This document shows, one piece after another, positions 41,932 to 55,600 of a stretch of DNA of 64,000 nt (position 1 is the stretch's first letter; each line of letters opens with the position of its first letter). The translations under genes were made by a program, and so were the position numbers. The notes beneath the pieces were generated by a model that saw only the letters and a list, made by a program, of their open reading frames with translations, searched no databases and was not told where the DNA came from. The DNA comes from Setaria digitata (taxonomy: Eukaryota; Nematoda; Chromadorea; Rhabditida; Setariidae). The DNA is taken from NCBI GenBank assembly GCA_003640385.1, contig RCAB01000102.1, positions 62,001-126,000 on the forward strand, read 5' to 3'.

Positions 41932-44900
41932 TACTGCTTAAAATAATAAAATTGATAGGTAATTTATTTGTCTATAAGAAAATTTAGTATCTCTTTAAGA
42001 AGATATTGAATGAAATACAGTTTAGAATTAACCGTTAATTAGCGCTAGAAAGTAACTTGAGAAATGCTACTGTGAAGGGAAAGTCAAGTAAGAGAGAAAA
42101 GTGTAATTAAGAGATAATTATTGTGCTTTCAAGATTGTTTACTCTCCTCCTTTTCACCCTATACTTCCTCATTAACTCAGATTCATTTCCGCTATTAACC
42201 AATATTGTCATAAATATTGCGTTCTCGTGGAATTCTAATTTTTTTGCTCGAACTTAAAATTTCAGTGTTATTATAAAGCGAGAAAAATATTGTCCACTTC
42301 TCTTGTTAAGCTGAAAATTCCTTTATTCACTTTCGATTATTCTGAAGAGAAAAGAGATAGAGCTATGTGTAGAAGTAGGAAATTTGAAATTATCCTTTTT
42401 AAGTAGACAATTCGATCCGATTGACAATCCTTTTGACAAGTGGTAGTTTGTTTAATGGATGAGGGACATTCTGATACGAATTCATCAGCGCACACTCTTA
42501 AACCGAGCCGTAATGATTAAATTGCATGTTTCGGCCTGGTGCCTTCGCAGTAAATGAGGTTAGGGCATGCATTTACAGAGCCAGAAGGGACTAGCACATT
42601 AATTTAGACATTTAATTTTAGAACAAGGGAAGCATTTTCTGCAAACAACTGTGTACTTGACCTTGAATATTGTAAATCATCACATTTCATGTTCCGCTTC
42701 TAAAATACCATCGAATTCAGAAAATAAGTTCTTTGAAGAAACAAGCTCACTCAAACAATAAATTCAACCATTTCAGATAATTTGAGTACATTTGAGTCTT
42801 TCATTAAAATTACTAAATGTGGCATTTAGAAGCGGTATTTGTTTCATGTCCATTAGTATTCACATCAGTAACAATTCACAGCGGTAATGGTTCTCAGTTC
42901 GCCTCGCCCGCAAGCATTTATCACACAAAAAAAAAGAAAATTTCAAATGGGTCTTGAAAAGCGATAATGAATTCTTGTAATTAGGGAGTGAAAGCCACTT
43001 CTGTAATGGAAGTTTTTGAAGCTTATGTTGATACGGCGAATCAAAGATTTAAGATGATAGCGCTGATAACTGGAATGACAAAAATTTTGATTTTACAGGG
43101 CTGGTTTAGTTTCTTTTTATTACCTTTGCAATAAGCGGAGGCAACATGCACCCACTGCAGCACTTTCTTCGCCCATAGTACCTTTCACTCCTCGAACAAT
43201 TTTATGGCGATCCTTTTACTGCTTTCCTTATTTTATTACTTCTGGCGATATCGAATATGTTGAAATGGCATGCGACCCTTTGAATCTCATCCGAAGCAAT
43301 CCTTTCTGCACATTATTTCTGGCCAAAATAATCAGTCCATCTGGTTCGGAGCAGAAAAATTACCGAAAATCTATTGCGCCATTGATTTACTCTGCACCTG
43401 TTCTACAGGAAAAGAAGGAGGTATAAAAACCGTGCTGGAATTATGGCAGGAATGATGAATGCCATTAAGTAACGATAGTCTTATGTGCTTAATGAGGCTA
43501 AACATTTGCTACTGTTAATGAGATAATTTTATGAAACTGAACGATAGAAATTATCATTTATATCAATACACCTAAATCAACTGAGTCAAAGTACGAATAC
43601 TGAAAAAAGCTGCTTTAGTACAGACTAAAAGCAACAGAAGCCGGAAGAAGTGATCCATTTTGACAAATGATGAATGTTAAAACTATCAGGCTAGTTATAA
43701 GAAAGAAATTCACTTCTTGGCTTCTAATCCGCAAACAAATTATTTGGACCCTTTTACTGTTCTACTAAATAACCATCCAACTAACCAACTAACATCCTTA
43801 GTAGCTTGTAATTAGTCCAGTATTTACGCGGTTGAAAAATTACCCCCATTAATCTTTCTCAAAAAAAGATAATTCCATTGGAAATTCGAATAACTGTCTC
43901 AATAACTGGTGCCAGAATTTCAATCTTTACCGAAGGCCCATGCATGATAAATGATGTCAGAAAGTGAATTTATCAGTGAAAGGAAAAGTCTTTCCAGCTA
44001 CAAGATCAAAGAGAACAGAAGATTGATTCATACTCCATCACTTCCAAGTAGTTCTAATCGAAATCACAAAGAAGGATCGGTGATACATTAGACTGTGAAG
44101 ATCGGAGAGATTCGAAAGATCTGGTGTAAATTGATTAAATATCACTTCTCCTTGATCCATTAAGAGTTTGTTTTAATCAGTGATTATGCCTATACAATAA
44201 AGATATGAGAATTAAAGTTTGACACTTGAAGTGAATGCGTTGAGAATAATTGCTTGAAACTTTGAAGAACTGCTAATTTTGGAAATGAACTGTAAAATCT
44301 AAAATATGTAATCTGTGTCTTGAAACGATCTGTTACTCTGATAACATCAGTTGTTGCCTGCTGAAGAAGAATTATCTAATCGAACCCTTTTCTTTCTCAT
44401 TTTTATGCCGATGGAAAGATTATCTCTATATAAATCAACCTGAAATGGAAGGAGATAATCTTTAATGGTATCGCTCTGCTAGGCTTATTTTCACAAAAGA
44501 AACGGAACCGATTCTGGACAACTGTCTTCTTATTTGGAACGTTAAGAGCACTCACTAGTGGTCTAAATGAAGAGATAGATGCTTTGGTAAGAACGGTCAG
44601 AAAGAAAAAGGTTAAGGGTCAATTTTTAAAGTACCAAAGATGGTGCTTGAACTTCCTGTTTCTTCTGCTTCTCTATATCTTCTTGCATGCATACTTAACG
44701 AGGGCAAAGCCTAGATATTCCCTAATTAATACCTTAATATTTTCATCTAAGCATGTGACACTGAAAATTTTTACTTTGAGCGTGGAAGAATGCAACAAAT
44801 ACCAAAGTTGTTTCATTTTGGCCTTTTTTTAATACACTATGCAAAACAATCTGCGCCTAAAATGGACATTACGTAATTAATATAAAATTCCTATTTCTTT

Positions 44901-46635
44901 GGTTTATTTATTAAATTACAGGACATACAAATAGGTATCCATTGTGATAACAGATAAACTCACATTTATAGCTCACAGTCTTGTTCATTTCCAATTGCAC
45001 TGCTATCTGAATTGAATTAAGACTTCACACTTCTGTTATAGTAACTGTTTAAATATGATAAGTTTTGAGACACCCATCACAGCTTTTGATTAATTGTACT
45101 TCAACTGTTCACTGTTAAAACCACTAAGTGTCAATTATTGGATGCTAGTAAGCAATGTCAGTCCTTTTCCTGGCAATGTGCAGCAATGAACAGCTGTTCA
45201 AACCGTAAACTTGTCCAATCGAAGCTAACAGACCACAGTTCGCAAATTCCAATATATACAGATAGATGCCTATCAGGATTAAGATAGGAGGATAGAAGTA
45301 AAAAAGTACCTGAAAAGTTGGCAAGTTGGGAAAGAAAGAAAGCTATAATTAATGAGCTATTCATAATTAATGGTTCATTGTTTGGAAGTTTGGATGGATT
45401 CGTAAAAGTGTTGAACAGTTCTTACGATAAATTTTTTTATTATACAAGTAACCGTTCAAAATATAATTAGTAATGCAATAAATTAAGTTGGGATTTCCGG
45501 ATTCATTATCTTAAGGCTTTTTTTTTTTAGTTGATCCTACTAGCCATCGATCAATTAAATTTCAGTTGGTTCGGGTAATCTTTGTTAACTATTCTGGCCC
45601 CCCTTCCAGTCTTCACTTACCATAATAATAATTTAAGATAGGAAAAAATAGCACCTTGAGATTGCCTCTAATTGAGTTAAAATAGTCTACAAGGAAAAAA
45701 TGTGAACAGAAATGTGAGCCACCGAATGTCGTCAATGAAAAACTCCAGCCATCCTAAAGATTAACTCACTGCTTGCAACTTCTTGAAATTACAGTTTTCT
45801 TTTGAAATCTTTCATCATCTCAAAATTTTTTTTTTTTGCTTCGAATCAGCAGGGACATTCCTCGTGCCGTGCAAAGGGTAGTAAATAATAATGGGATTTT
45901 TCGTCAAAACGTCCAAACAGTAAACAAAAATGACTCAATATTGTAATAATTGATGACCTTTGACCTTGCTCTTAAATGTCCTTGCAAATGTGCATAGCAA
46001 ACTGTTGTTGTCCTCTGATGTTTATGATGAGTTAGTTCCCTTCAATGATATTATGTAGAAGTACATTTCTTTTCAACGACAGCCATCTATACAGTTAATC
46101 TGACTGGAATGTTTTCATCAAGAATAATTAATTTTTGTCTAAATAATTCTCGACAATTGAGATTTAATTCCTGCAAAGGTTTAGACGCCATTGTGACTGT
46201 AGCCAAGAAAGTACTGGCATTGTTCTTTCTGGTACTGTTGCTGAAAAAAAAATTCTGAACAATAATTCAACTTCCTTAGTAACACTTTCATTCTTTTTCT
46301 TTAACAACGGAAAAATAAATTTTTTTAAGAAAGAAAAATGTGAAGTTCTAACCGCAAATTTAAAATTCGAGTTGCCAGGCTGAAAATTTAAAGACATAAA
46401 AATTGAAATAAACAATGCTGTAAAAGTTGCAAAAGTATTGATTTTGAATGATTGCTTGCATTAAATAAAGAAATTTATTACCAGAAATATTATACATTTA
46501 GTAATGGTCACTTTGTCCTGAGAATGCTCAAATTTTTCATTCAATATTTACTTAAAAAGCCATTTTATTTTGTGTTATTTTTTCCTTTTATCATATCAAA
46601 AACAAATTAAATTCAATTTTAAGTTGTTTCTTTAG

Positions 46636-49600
46636 TTTGCCTTGAAATTACAGCAGAATGTCAGATAACTGCTCTCGGTATGGAAAGTGGTGAAATTGGA
46701 GATGAACAACTGTCTGCTTCAAGCAGTTTTGATGTGATTAGTGTTGGACCACAAAATGCCAGGTGGGGATTATGACTAATGATTATTTGATTGTTTCCGA
46801 TATCTCAACTTGTTTTATTCAATTTTCAAATCTAAATAAGATTTGAATGAGAAAATATGAATTGTGATAGTTTTAACTAACCTCATTCTGCTAATTTACA
46901 ATCGAAATATTTATAATATTGAAGCATTTGATTCATTTTCATTTTGTAAAACATAAAAACACATAAATATTATAAACCATCGCATCTTGTCATTGAATTA
47001 AATTTTCAAACTTCATGAAATGATGAATTTGTATTTGAAATACATTATTGTATTTAAATATGAAAATCTAAACAAGTAGTTAAGAACCAAAATATTCATC
47101 GGAATAGTGCTGTAACAATCATTTTATAGTGATCCAATAACAATCACTTTATAAGGATTTGTGCTTAAATAATACAAATGACACTATTGCGTATTAAAGA
47201 ATAATTTACTTTGATAATTATCACCTAGGTAAATTAGCGCCCTTTCAAGATCACCTAATTTGCGTAATGATTCTTACTTAAATTCTTCCATTAATGGATA
47301 TTTTGTATCATTAGCAGTAATATTATCAATAGGAATAATAATTGTAGATAATGATAATAATGATAATAATGACGTCAATAATAATAACAGCAGTAACTAT
47401 GAATATGATAATATAATTATTATGTTTGTAACGTTCACTGTGATTTTTTGAGGAAGGAATTTTCAGGATACGAAAAGAGCTTGCGAGTGGTGCTTGGTGT
47501 CCAAAACCACAAATCAAAGCAGGCTCGTACGAATTTCTAGAGGTTTCTTTTCGAGGAACAATAATAAGATTTCAGATAATTCATATTCCGTTACTTTTCC
47601 TTGAATTTTAGACAAGTGAAGTATTGTTTCAGCTCGCTACTAGAAATAGCAGCTAGAATGATGAGTCTTTCTTTAGAAGGCGGAAATGTCGCAGGCAAAC
47701 TTGTCTTGTTAAAGTATGCAAGTGAAAAAGACTCGTTGTCTCTTTACTTCTAGCAATGTGTTGTTGCATCGAGAATGATACGACTGTATATTCCAAGCAA
47801 TATCTGCGTATTTCTTTATCCTTTTCATGTTTTAGAATGATAGCTATCGGTGCTACCGAAGGCATGGAGTATTTAGAGTAATAAAATGAATGAAACATTG
47901 CACAGTTCTGCCTGATTTCAAATTTAACTGACACTTCTCAAGAATCCGTGAGAGCTTTCACTGCATTCCTTAAGGACATCACTTCACTTTTTCCGCCTAT
48001 AAAATTAGAGGCTACTTGTGTTTCGAGGTCAAATAATTTTTTCAGCCACTTTTCCCAAAAAATACTGCATAATTTGCAAAGCATTTGTAGTTAGAAAGCT
48101 ATTAATCTTCCACTCGCTTTGTTAATATTCAAGTTAATACTACAGACAGATAGGTCGTGAAACAAAAGGCATTCGATTTATGTCAGAGATAGTTTATCGT
48201 CAATGCAGTTAACGTTTAAATTAACAAAGATACTAGTAAAAGAATGGAAATCCATACTGCAAGCTCGATGAATTATGGAAATTTATTATTTTTGTATTAT
48301 TTATAAATTGTTTTTTTTGTTTAGTATACAACGTTTTAGTTTTAATAAGTTCATTGAGCGTTGCAGGTGAATTTCGAACAAGTATTTATAATCACGGGAA
48401 TTGAAACGCAGGGTCGTTACGGGAATGGAACAGGTCGAGAATATACAACACATTATACGGTTGAATATTTGAGGCTGAATAGCTCATGGATAAAGTACCA
48501 CAGTAGAAGTCTAGTTGAAGTAATAGATGGGAATGAAGATACATCAAGTGCCGTTCGACGAGATTTCGATCCGCCAATTGTTGCTTCACGTATTCGAATT
48601 ATACCTTACTCGAATTACGCAAGGACAATGTGCCTCAGAGTGGAATTTTATGGATGTCTGTATAATGGTACGTTTCAGAAGTTTTTTTCTCTTTTTTAGA
48701 ACGAAAAGGTGTCAGTCACAACCTTACGTCCTCTGATTGCTTTTGCTCTTCTGAAAATTGGAAGTGCAAGTAAATTTCCTCTTTCAGTAGAATAATTCAT
48801 GGCCATCTAATGTGGCATATTTTCAGAGGGTTTAATGTTTTATTCAATGAACAACGATGGCTCAAGGATAGACAATTATGATTTCCGTGACAAAATTTTC
48901 GAAAAATCGAATATGCTTAGTCATTTCACGAATAATAAAAAGTATGGGTCAGAAATGACTTTCATTTTTTCAAATATCTTTAGGTGAGATATTACCAGAT
49001 GAAATAAAATCAAAACATCTCTATTGCTGATATTTTATTGAATGTTTTCTTTAAGGATGTCAAAACTTTCTAACTTTATTGAAATATTAAGCAAAAGTTT
49101 GATTATTTGTTGATATTATCGTGAAAACAGAAGTCATCTGGATTTATGCAATTTTAAAATTGAAAAAATATAATACTGAATCATTTCAAACACTGTAGAA
49201 TTCAAGATCTCCATGAAAGTAGAAAATCAAATTAATCCAATTGCGATTGACTGTTTTCTCTTCCTCACTCCTTTTTTGTTTTGTTTAGCAATTTCCACTT
49301 ATTTAAAATGAGCAACCTATGGAATTTGCAAAATCATCTTATTCTAGAACAATAGCACCTGTCCATCTGACATACTACCTTATGTTAATGATTCTACGTC
49401 TAATTAAATAATTGTCTACTTAAATTTAACAAAATAACAAAAAATTTAGTGAGTTAAAATATCACTTGTTACTGGATTTATTTTGACTACTTTTTATTGT
49501 TGAATTATTTGTGACTTTTCACTTCATTATTGCTGATAGCATGTTCGGTCTTTAGACTCAACATCCTATTTTTTGAAAATAAATAATTTTTTTTTTTTTT

Positions 49601-52600
49601 TTCAAATCTCAGAGGTCTAGGACTTCTCACAGATGGTATTATCGCCACAACAAATCCACTGGAAGATATTACTGATAATGATGATCTAATATCGGCATGG
49701 ATTGGGTGGAATCAGTTGATAACAAGTAAATATTATTATTTAAGTAATATAACGACACAAATCAGCACATAATTAATTTTAGTTGCCTTTTGAATCTCAT
49801 TAAATTTTACCCAGACATTTCAAATGATAAAGTTTCCCTGAATCGAATTTTACAATTTGAGAAATAAATATCGTTAATCATACTATTCTCTAAAGTTTAA
49901 AGAAATTCTAAATTTGGCTTACAAACCATTTGTTATATGCAGATATAAATATTGCACATAAAAATAAATGATAAAATTTTCCTTTGAAACTAGACGGTTC
50001 CGTGGAAATTGTATTTGAATTTGCCGACATACGAAAATTTACATACCTCGAAATTTGGGCCTATGGAACGTCGTTACGAACTACTGAAATATTTTTTAGC
50101 ACCGATGGCAAAAAATTTGCACTCGCATCACAGATTTCATCTATACAAGTAATTTAATATTATTTCTTTCCTACAAATTTTGATTTAAAAATCTTAAAAA
50201 AGCTTTGGCTCATTTCATCTTTCTAGAGAAGACCATTAGATGCAATTCGAAATTTGCCAATACGAATACCACTGCATAATGCAACTGGACAAGCTCTAAA
50301 AATGAAGCTTAGCTACAAAGAGCAGTGGCTATTCCTGTCCGAAATATACTTTGCATCAAGTGAGTTTGAATAATTCAGATTTACGTCAAAATTCTGCGAA
50401 ATTCTCAAACTTTCAAAATCTGAACTCCATTTTTCAAATCCAGCCTTTCCGTCTGCTATCTCAATTAGCTTTAATATTTAACAGGTGACTGTTTATTTAT
50501 TGACCTCTTCACTCACTTAGCCATTTTGTAATTAAACAAACCGTTCCTTTATAAAACAATCTGCAAGGTAAATAGGACCGGTGCTGCTTTTTTAACTGGT
50601 CGTAAAATTTTTAACATTTTTAGGAGTAACTTTTAAGTTTTTTCGACAAAGGAATTATTTCTTTTTTTTTTAGTGTTCAAGATTTTTCATAGAAATTTGA
50701 TTTCAGTATTTGTCCGGAGACAGAATGAATAAAGTACAATCGTTACTGAGTAACACAGAAATCAGATAATTTTGCATCTTTTTTGAACTCCGGAGAGTTT
50801 GGTATCATTTTACCATTTAGATTAGAATAAATGTTAAGAAAAATTTATTAACAAGTTTTGAGGCAAATTACTTTAGGCTATGTTAGAAAAGCAACCGTAC
50901 CAACGCGAACTCTTATCACTATCACTACTACTACTACTACTACTACTGATATCATCACCAGTTCTATGCCCGGTTTGCAAATATCTCTTCTTTCTCATTT
51001 TTTTTTTTCATGTTCGCTTGCACCTTCATATTCTATCTGTTGCTTCTTTTGCTTTATCATTTTAATCATTTCAAATAAAAGGTTGGTGGGTATTTCAAAA
51101 TTTTAAAATTATTTTATTCTTATAATTTTCAAAAAGGATTGAAAAAGCTAATCCTTTTGAATTGGAACTATCACACAAGTTTGCTTGAAACTCTGACTTA
51201 ATTGTTTACTTGTGAATTTGAGGAATAAAATAAATTGACAGAATTTAATCATGTAATATACTTGCATCTACCGATGAAACTGAGTGTAGAGAGGTTGGTG
51301 ATTGCTACTGTGCAGAGGAAATTGATGAACAGAATGCTTAAAAATTAAAGCAAATTGGGATTGGGAGTCCATAAAGAATAAAAAAAAGTTTGTAAAAATA
51401 TGTTGAGAACAGCAAACTTTTCTTCATATTTCATCCAAGGGTTGTTTCTGAATTAAAATAGCTTATTGTTTTGATTAAAAAAAAAAAAAATTATTTGCGA
51501 AAGGTTGCATGATCAATGAATGCCTTATGATTTCTTTGACATTTGCTGAAAATTGCTTTAAATAATCTCAAAAAATGCAATCTGAAATTTCTCAAAACAT
51601 CTCCCGATATTATCATTTAGACTAATTGTAAAAGCCTTTCCGAATTCTTTAAATCCCGTAACTTCTATAGATATTATTATTGCAAAGCTTTCTTTCAGTT
51701 TTGTCAAAAATAAGAAGTACAAATACTTCTGCCATATCTCAGTAATCAAAAGATTTAACTTTAATAGAGGAAGAGTACTATTGCACAATTTTGTTTTCTA
51801 AGCTTTCTACTAACTTTCAGTATTTTACTTTTAAATTATACTAGTTCGGTTTGTGTTTTAGTCAATTGCATTTTCAAAATTAAATTTCTCTTTGCATGTT
51901 TATAAATGCTTATGAACAGAAAAATATGTTAAGGTCGCACAGTTTGAAGCTCCTAAATTGTTTGCTTTTTTAATTCCGAAGAGAGATTTCTATTTTTTAG
52001 CCATCTTCAATGTAACTTCAGTCGAAATCGAAGAACCAACCGGACTATTTCCGATCATTCATTTCATCGGTAAGTATCTTAGACTGAAACAGCTCATAGA
52101 AAATCCAACATTAATGAGTTATCCTCATCACTGATTACACAGCATTGTTCAAAAATGAATAACCTATTCCATGATTGAACTTTTTCAAAACGGTTTTTTA
52201 AAAAGTTGAACGCTTCAGTCACGTAATATCACGAATACTTCGGTCTTTTTGTATGTAGCATCGTGAACACTCCAGTCTTTCCAATTTGCATGTAATATAG
52301 ATTTTTTTATACGCTGAATACATTGGTGCAGTGGCTTCTGTAAATTTGAACTTAAAACGGACACTTAGAAATGATCTTGTAATTGGTAGTAATTGGTAAT
52401 AGGTTGTGTGCATATTTTAATATATGTATAGTGATAAAATTAATTCTGAACAGTGTTCAACAGCTGATATTTTGATAAGCATTTCTTTTAGGTTTACTAA
52501 TTTTATTCATACTGATAAGCTGTGTATTGTGTGCAATTCTAATTTCACGACGCCGGGAGCCAAGTGCAAAAAATTATAATGCTGGAAGGGCGAAAATCAT

Positions 52601-55600
52601 GGTGACAAGTTTAGGCGAAAAGGGTTTTTGCACTAATTTTTGTGATGCTGGTGAAGTCGACTATCATCAGATTCAAAACAATGGATTTTACACTGACGAA
52701 AAGTTAGTTTTTATCAAAACTTTATTTCTTCTTGCGGTGTTATCGGTGTTCTATTCTATGCATTATTCAGAAAAACTATTGAATTTGAAGTTATTGGGAA
52801 GAAATGAATGATGTCTAAAGTTTGGTGATTAAGATACTTCCTTCTTCTTAGAAATTATGAGAGTAAAGCTATTTCAAAATTTTGAAAAATGGAACTCAAC
52901 ATTTTAGTATTAAAAAATTTCTTCTTTTGGTTAGACTACTTTAACAGGGTGTATAGCATTTAGTTTAGTTGTAATTTCCCAATTTTAGTGTGTTTTAAAA
53001 AATACCAGTTTTCAAGGAGCTACTTCGTTCAGTTCAGTTACAGTTGCTATCGAAGAATTGAATTTTATGTTACATTCCGTAAGATTACTGGCTTTATATA
53101 TTTTTTGTTCCTAATAACTTACAGGAAAGTGGCAAGTGTTGGCAAACGAGCCAAAAAATCACCGTCATGGTCGGATTTTCATTTTCCACCTCCACCTTCA
53201 GGTGAATTACGTTTTAATTTCAATAAAATTTGGAGCATCTAATTGTCAACAAAAGTGAATTGAACAAAGTATAACTTATGCTTGACGTTCAAAATTTATT
53301 TTAATTTCTCTATTTGTTGAGAAGAAGTCCAAGTCACTCTTTTTTTACTAATAGTATAGCTAACAGTTACCTAAACAACAATAAATTATTGTTTGATTAA
53401 TGGGATGAACAAAAGTTAATAACTTCCAAATAAAAATTAATAAAACGTATACGAAATATGTACAGTGAGCAATCAGAAGTTTTTAATATTATTATGTCAA
53501 ATGTTATAAAACAGATTTGTTTGGTGTCAATGAATCAACAGCAGAACCACTATTGGTACCTAAAATTCCTGTGTTACCTGTTATACCGATAATACAGAAG
53601 CAAAAAGATGACCAGACTTGTCTAAAAAAGTGAGTTCATTCTTAAGTTCAGATTGTCGTTTGAAAGGTAAGAGAAAAATCTTTTTTTCCTTTGACAGAAA
53701 TTAACAAGTAGACACAAATAAAGAAGCTTTTCTAATATTTTTTCATAAAAACAAAGGAAAACTTAATGAAGAGGAAAAGACAACATTTAAATGGAAGAAG
53801 TAAAGCAGTAAATTGAATATGGAATGAATTGAAAGTCAACCGGAAACATTAATTCAGTTATTTGTAATAAGATTTACGAAAGAATTTTTTTTGGATTTTT
53901 TCATCACGTGCTTCTATTGCACTTTTTTGATGTTGAAGAATTTTATTAAATTCAATTATCCTCGCTTTCACTGTCCTCAAAGAAATGCTGTTTTTTAGAG
54001 TTAACAATGGTGATAGCCTTCACTATGCTATTGCTGCTGTTCGAATTTCTGACAGGTTGACAGTTTTTCTCAAATTTCCACTTCGTGAACTATTTGCTAA
54101 TCTATCCAGTCGTTTACAGAAAAAATTATTTATATTGTTTAAAAATTTTGATTTTTTTTGATAAATACAAAAATTAAACAAGTTTTTAGCAAAGTGAAAC
54201 GACGAATTGAGAAATTTAGCATAGATCGGATTGTATTCGGATCCGAACTAGGCTATGGAAGATTCACAGTAATTCGGTCATGTTCCTTTGATGGTAAGAG
54301 CTATGCCGCAAAAACAATCACAGACAAGAATAAACAAGCGATGTGATCTTTTAAGAATATTTTTTAAATTAATATTTAATAACGATAAATTGCTAGGCCG
54401 ACTTTTCTTTGATCAATGAAATTTAGGGTTTTCATTTAGTTCTATCCAGGCAAAAATTATCTTCCCGAAGAGGAAAAGTGTCAATTAGCTTAACTGTTCA
54501 GATTACAACTAACTTTCGTATTCGTACTGGCGCATATCAATCTGAAGTATAAAACGAAGTAGGAAGGAAAGAAAGAAGGAAAAATGATTATTTCTCTCTG
54601 GGATATCTTGAAGGAAAAAAAGGCCCTTGGACTCTTTAAGTTTTTATTAAATGAGATCTGCGTTTACATAACCGAAATATTTTATGATTTCCAGATGTAA
54701 TTTTTTATGGTAGCAATGATAAGTGTTAACAAACGAAACTTTCCATTTAAGAATTTATTTTTGCACTTTAAAGAAATTTTGTTAAGACTTTAGCTAACAA
54801 TATATTATTACTCTTCATCAGATAGTTTTAATATCTCTTCATTTTCAGTTTAAAATTGCAGGAGCATCTTCAGTGATGAAGTGAAGATATTATCAAAAAT
54901 TGACCATGAAAATCTCATCAAGGTTGTCATTCAAAAAGACTTAATGAACAAAATTTCAACCTTCCATTACTAGTTGGTTTGGCTTCGCTGATTTAGGCTT
55001 CTAGTTTCAGTCCTCTGAAATGAAGCAGTGTCTTCTTGCCTTTTATTTAATTTTTTAATTTTTAATTTTTTATTCTATTAATTTTTATTGTATTATGTTT
55101 ATAACTGCCTATCTCTAGTCTGGATTGATAGCACAGATTGTCGAAGCTCATTTCTCAGAAGTTGATATTCTAGAGCTTGTTTAGCTGAATAATTGAATAG
55201 ATAAAACGTTACAATATGAGGTGCAAATATATATATCGGTGTTTAGTAGGCAAATACTAACTGCTAGTGTTGCAATGTCTCCTTCATATACTACAGATAT
55301 TTCAATCAACCAATTAACTGACTAATTACTATACTAATTAAAATTAATCTTGCAGCTTTATGGAATCGATGATAATTCGACCATGTATCTTGAATTAGCA
55401 TTACACGGGAACGTGCGGCAGTATTTGGCTCATAAGCCTGATGCCAAGTCTGAATTTTGATTGTTTCAATTTTCGCTCTATGGAACTAAGTTTTAAATAA
55501 TAGTTTCCTATCAACTTCATCTGCACGCTTCCTTTTATTTATTTATGTTCTGCTTTTATTCAGCTTATCACACTTCATCTGTTTAAGTGTGTTGCAAATA

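Larger units (their letters stand above)
30383..46635. other. Gene-poor region upstream of the receptor gene
   Basis: Over about 16 kb I find only isolated open frames under 103 codons with no domains or consistent splice partners. The stretch contains trinucleotide microsatellites (33.7-34.0 kb and 41.9 kb), homopolymer runs, a GC-richer patch at 38.2-38.8 kb with GATA-type sites, and one short exon-like segment at 37972-38010. The receptor gene's signal-peptide exon is not yet located and probably lies here. Confidence 0.5.

Noticed and set aside
44584..44832. Hydrophobic frame (LNFLFLLLLYIFLHAY) as a candidate signal-peptide exon for the receptor
   Set aside because: The frame has no ATG before the hydrophobic run and no donor in the phase required by the exon at 46636.
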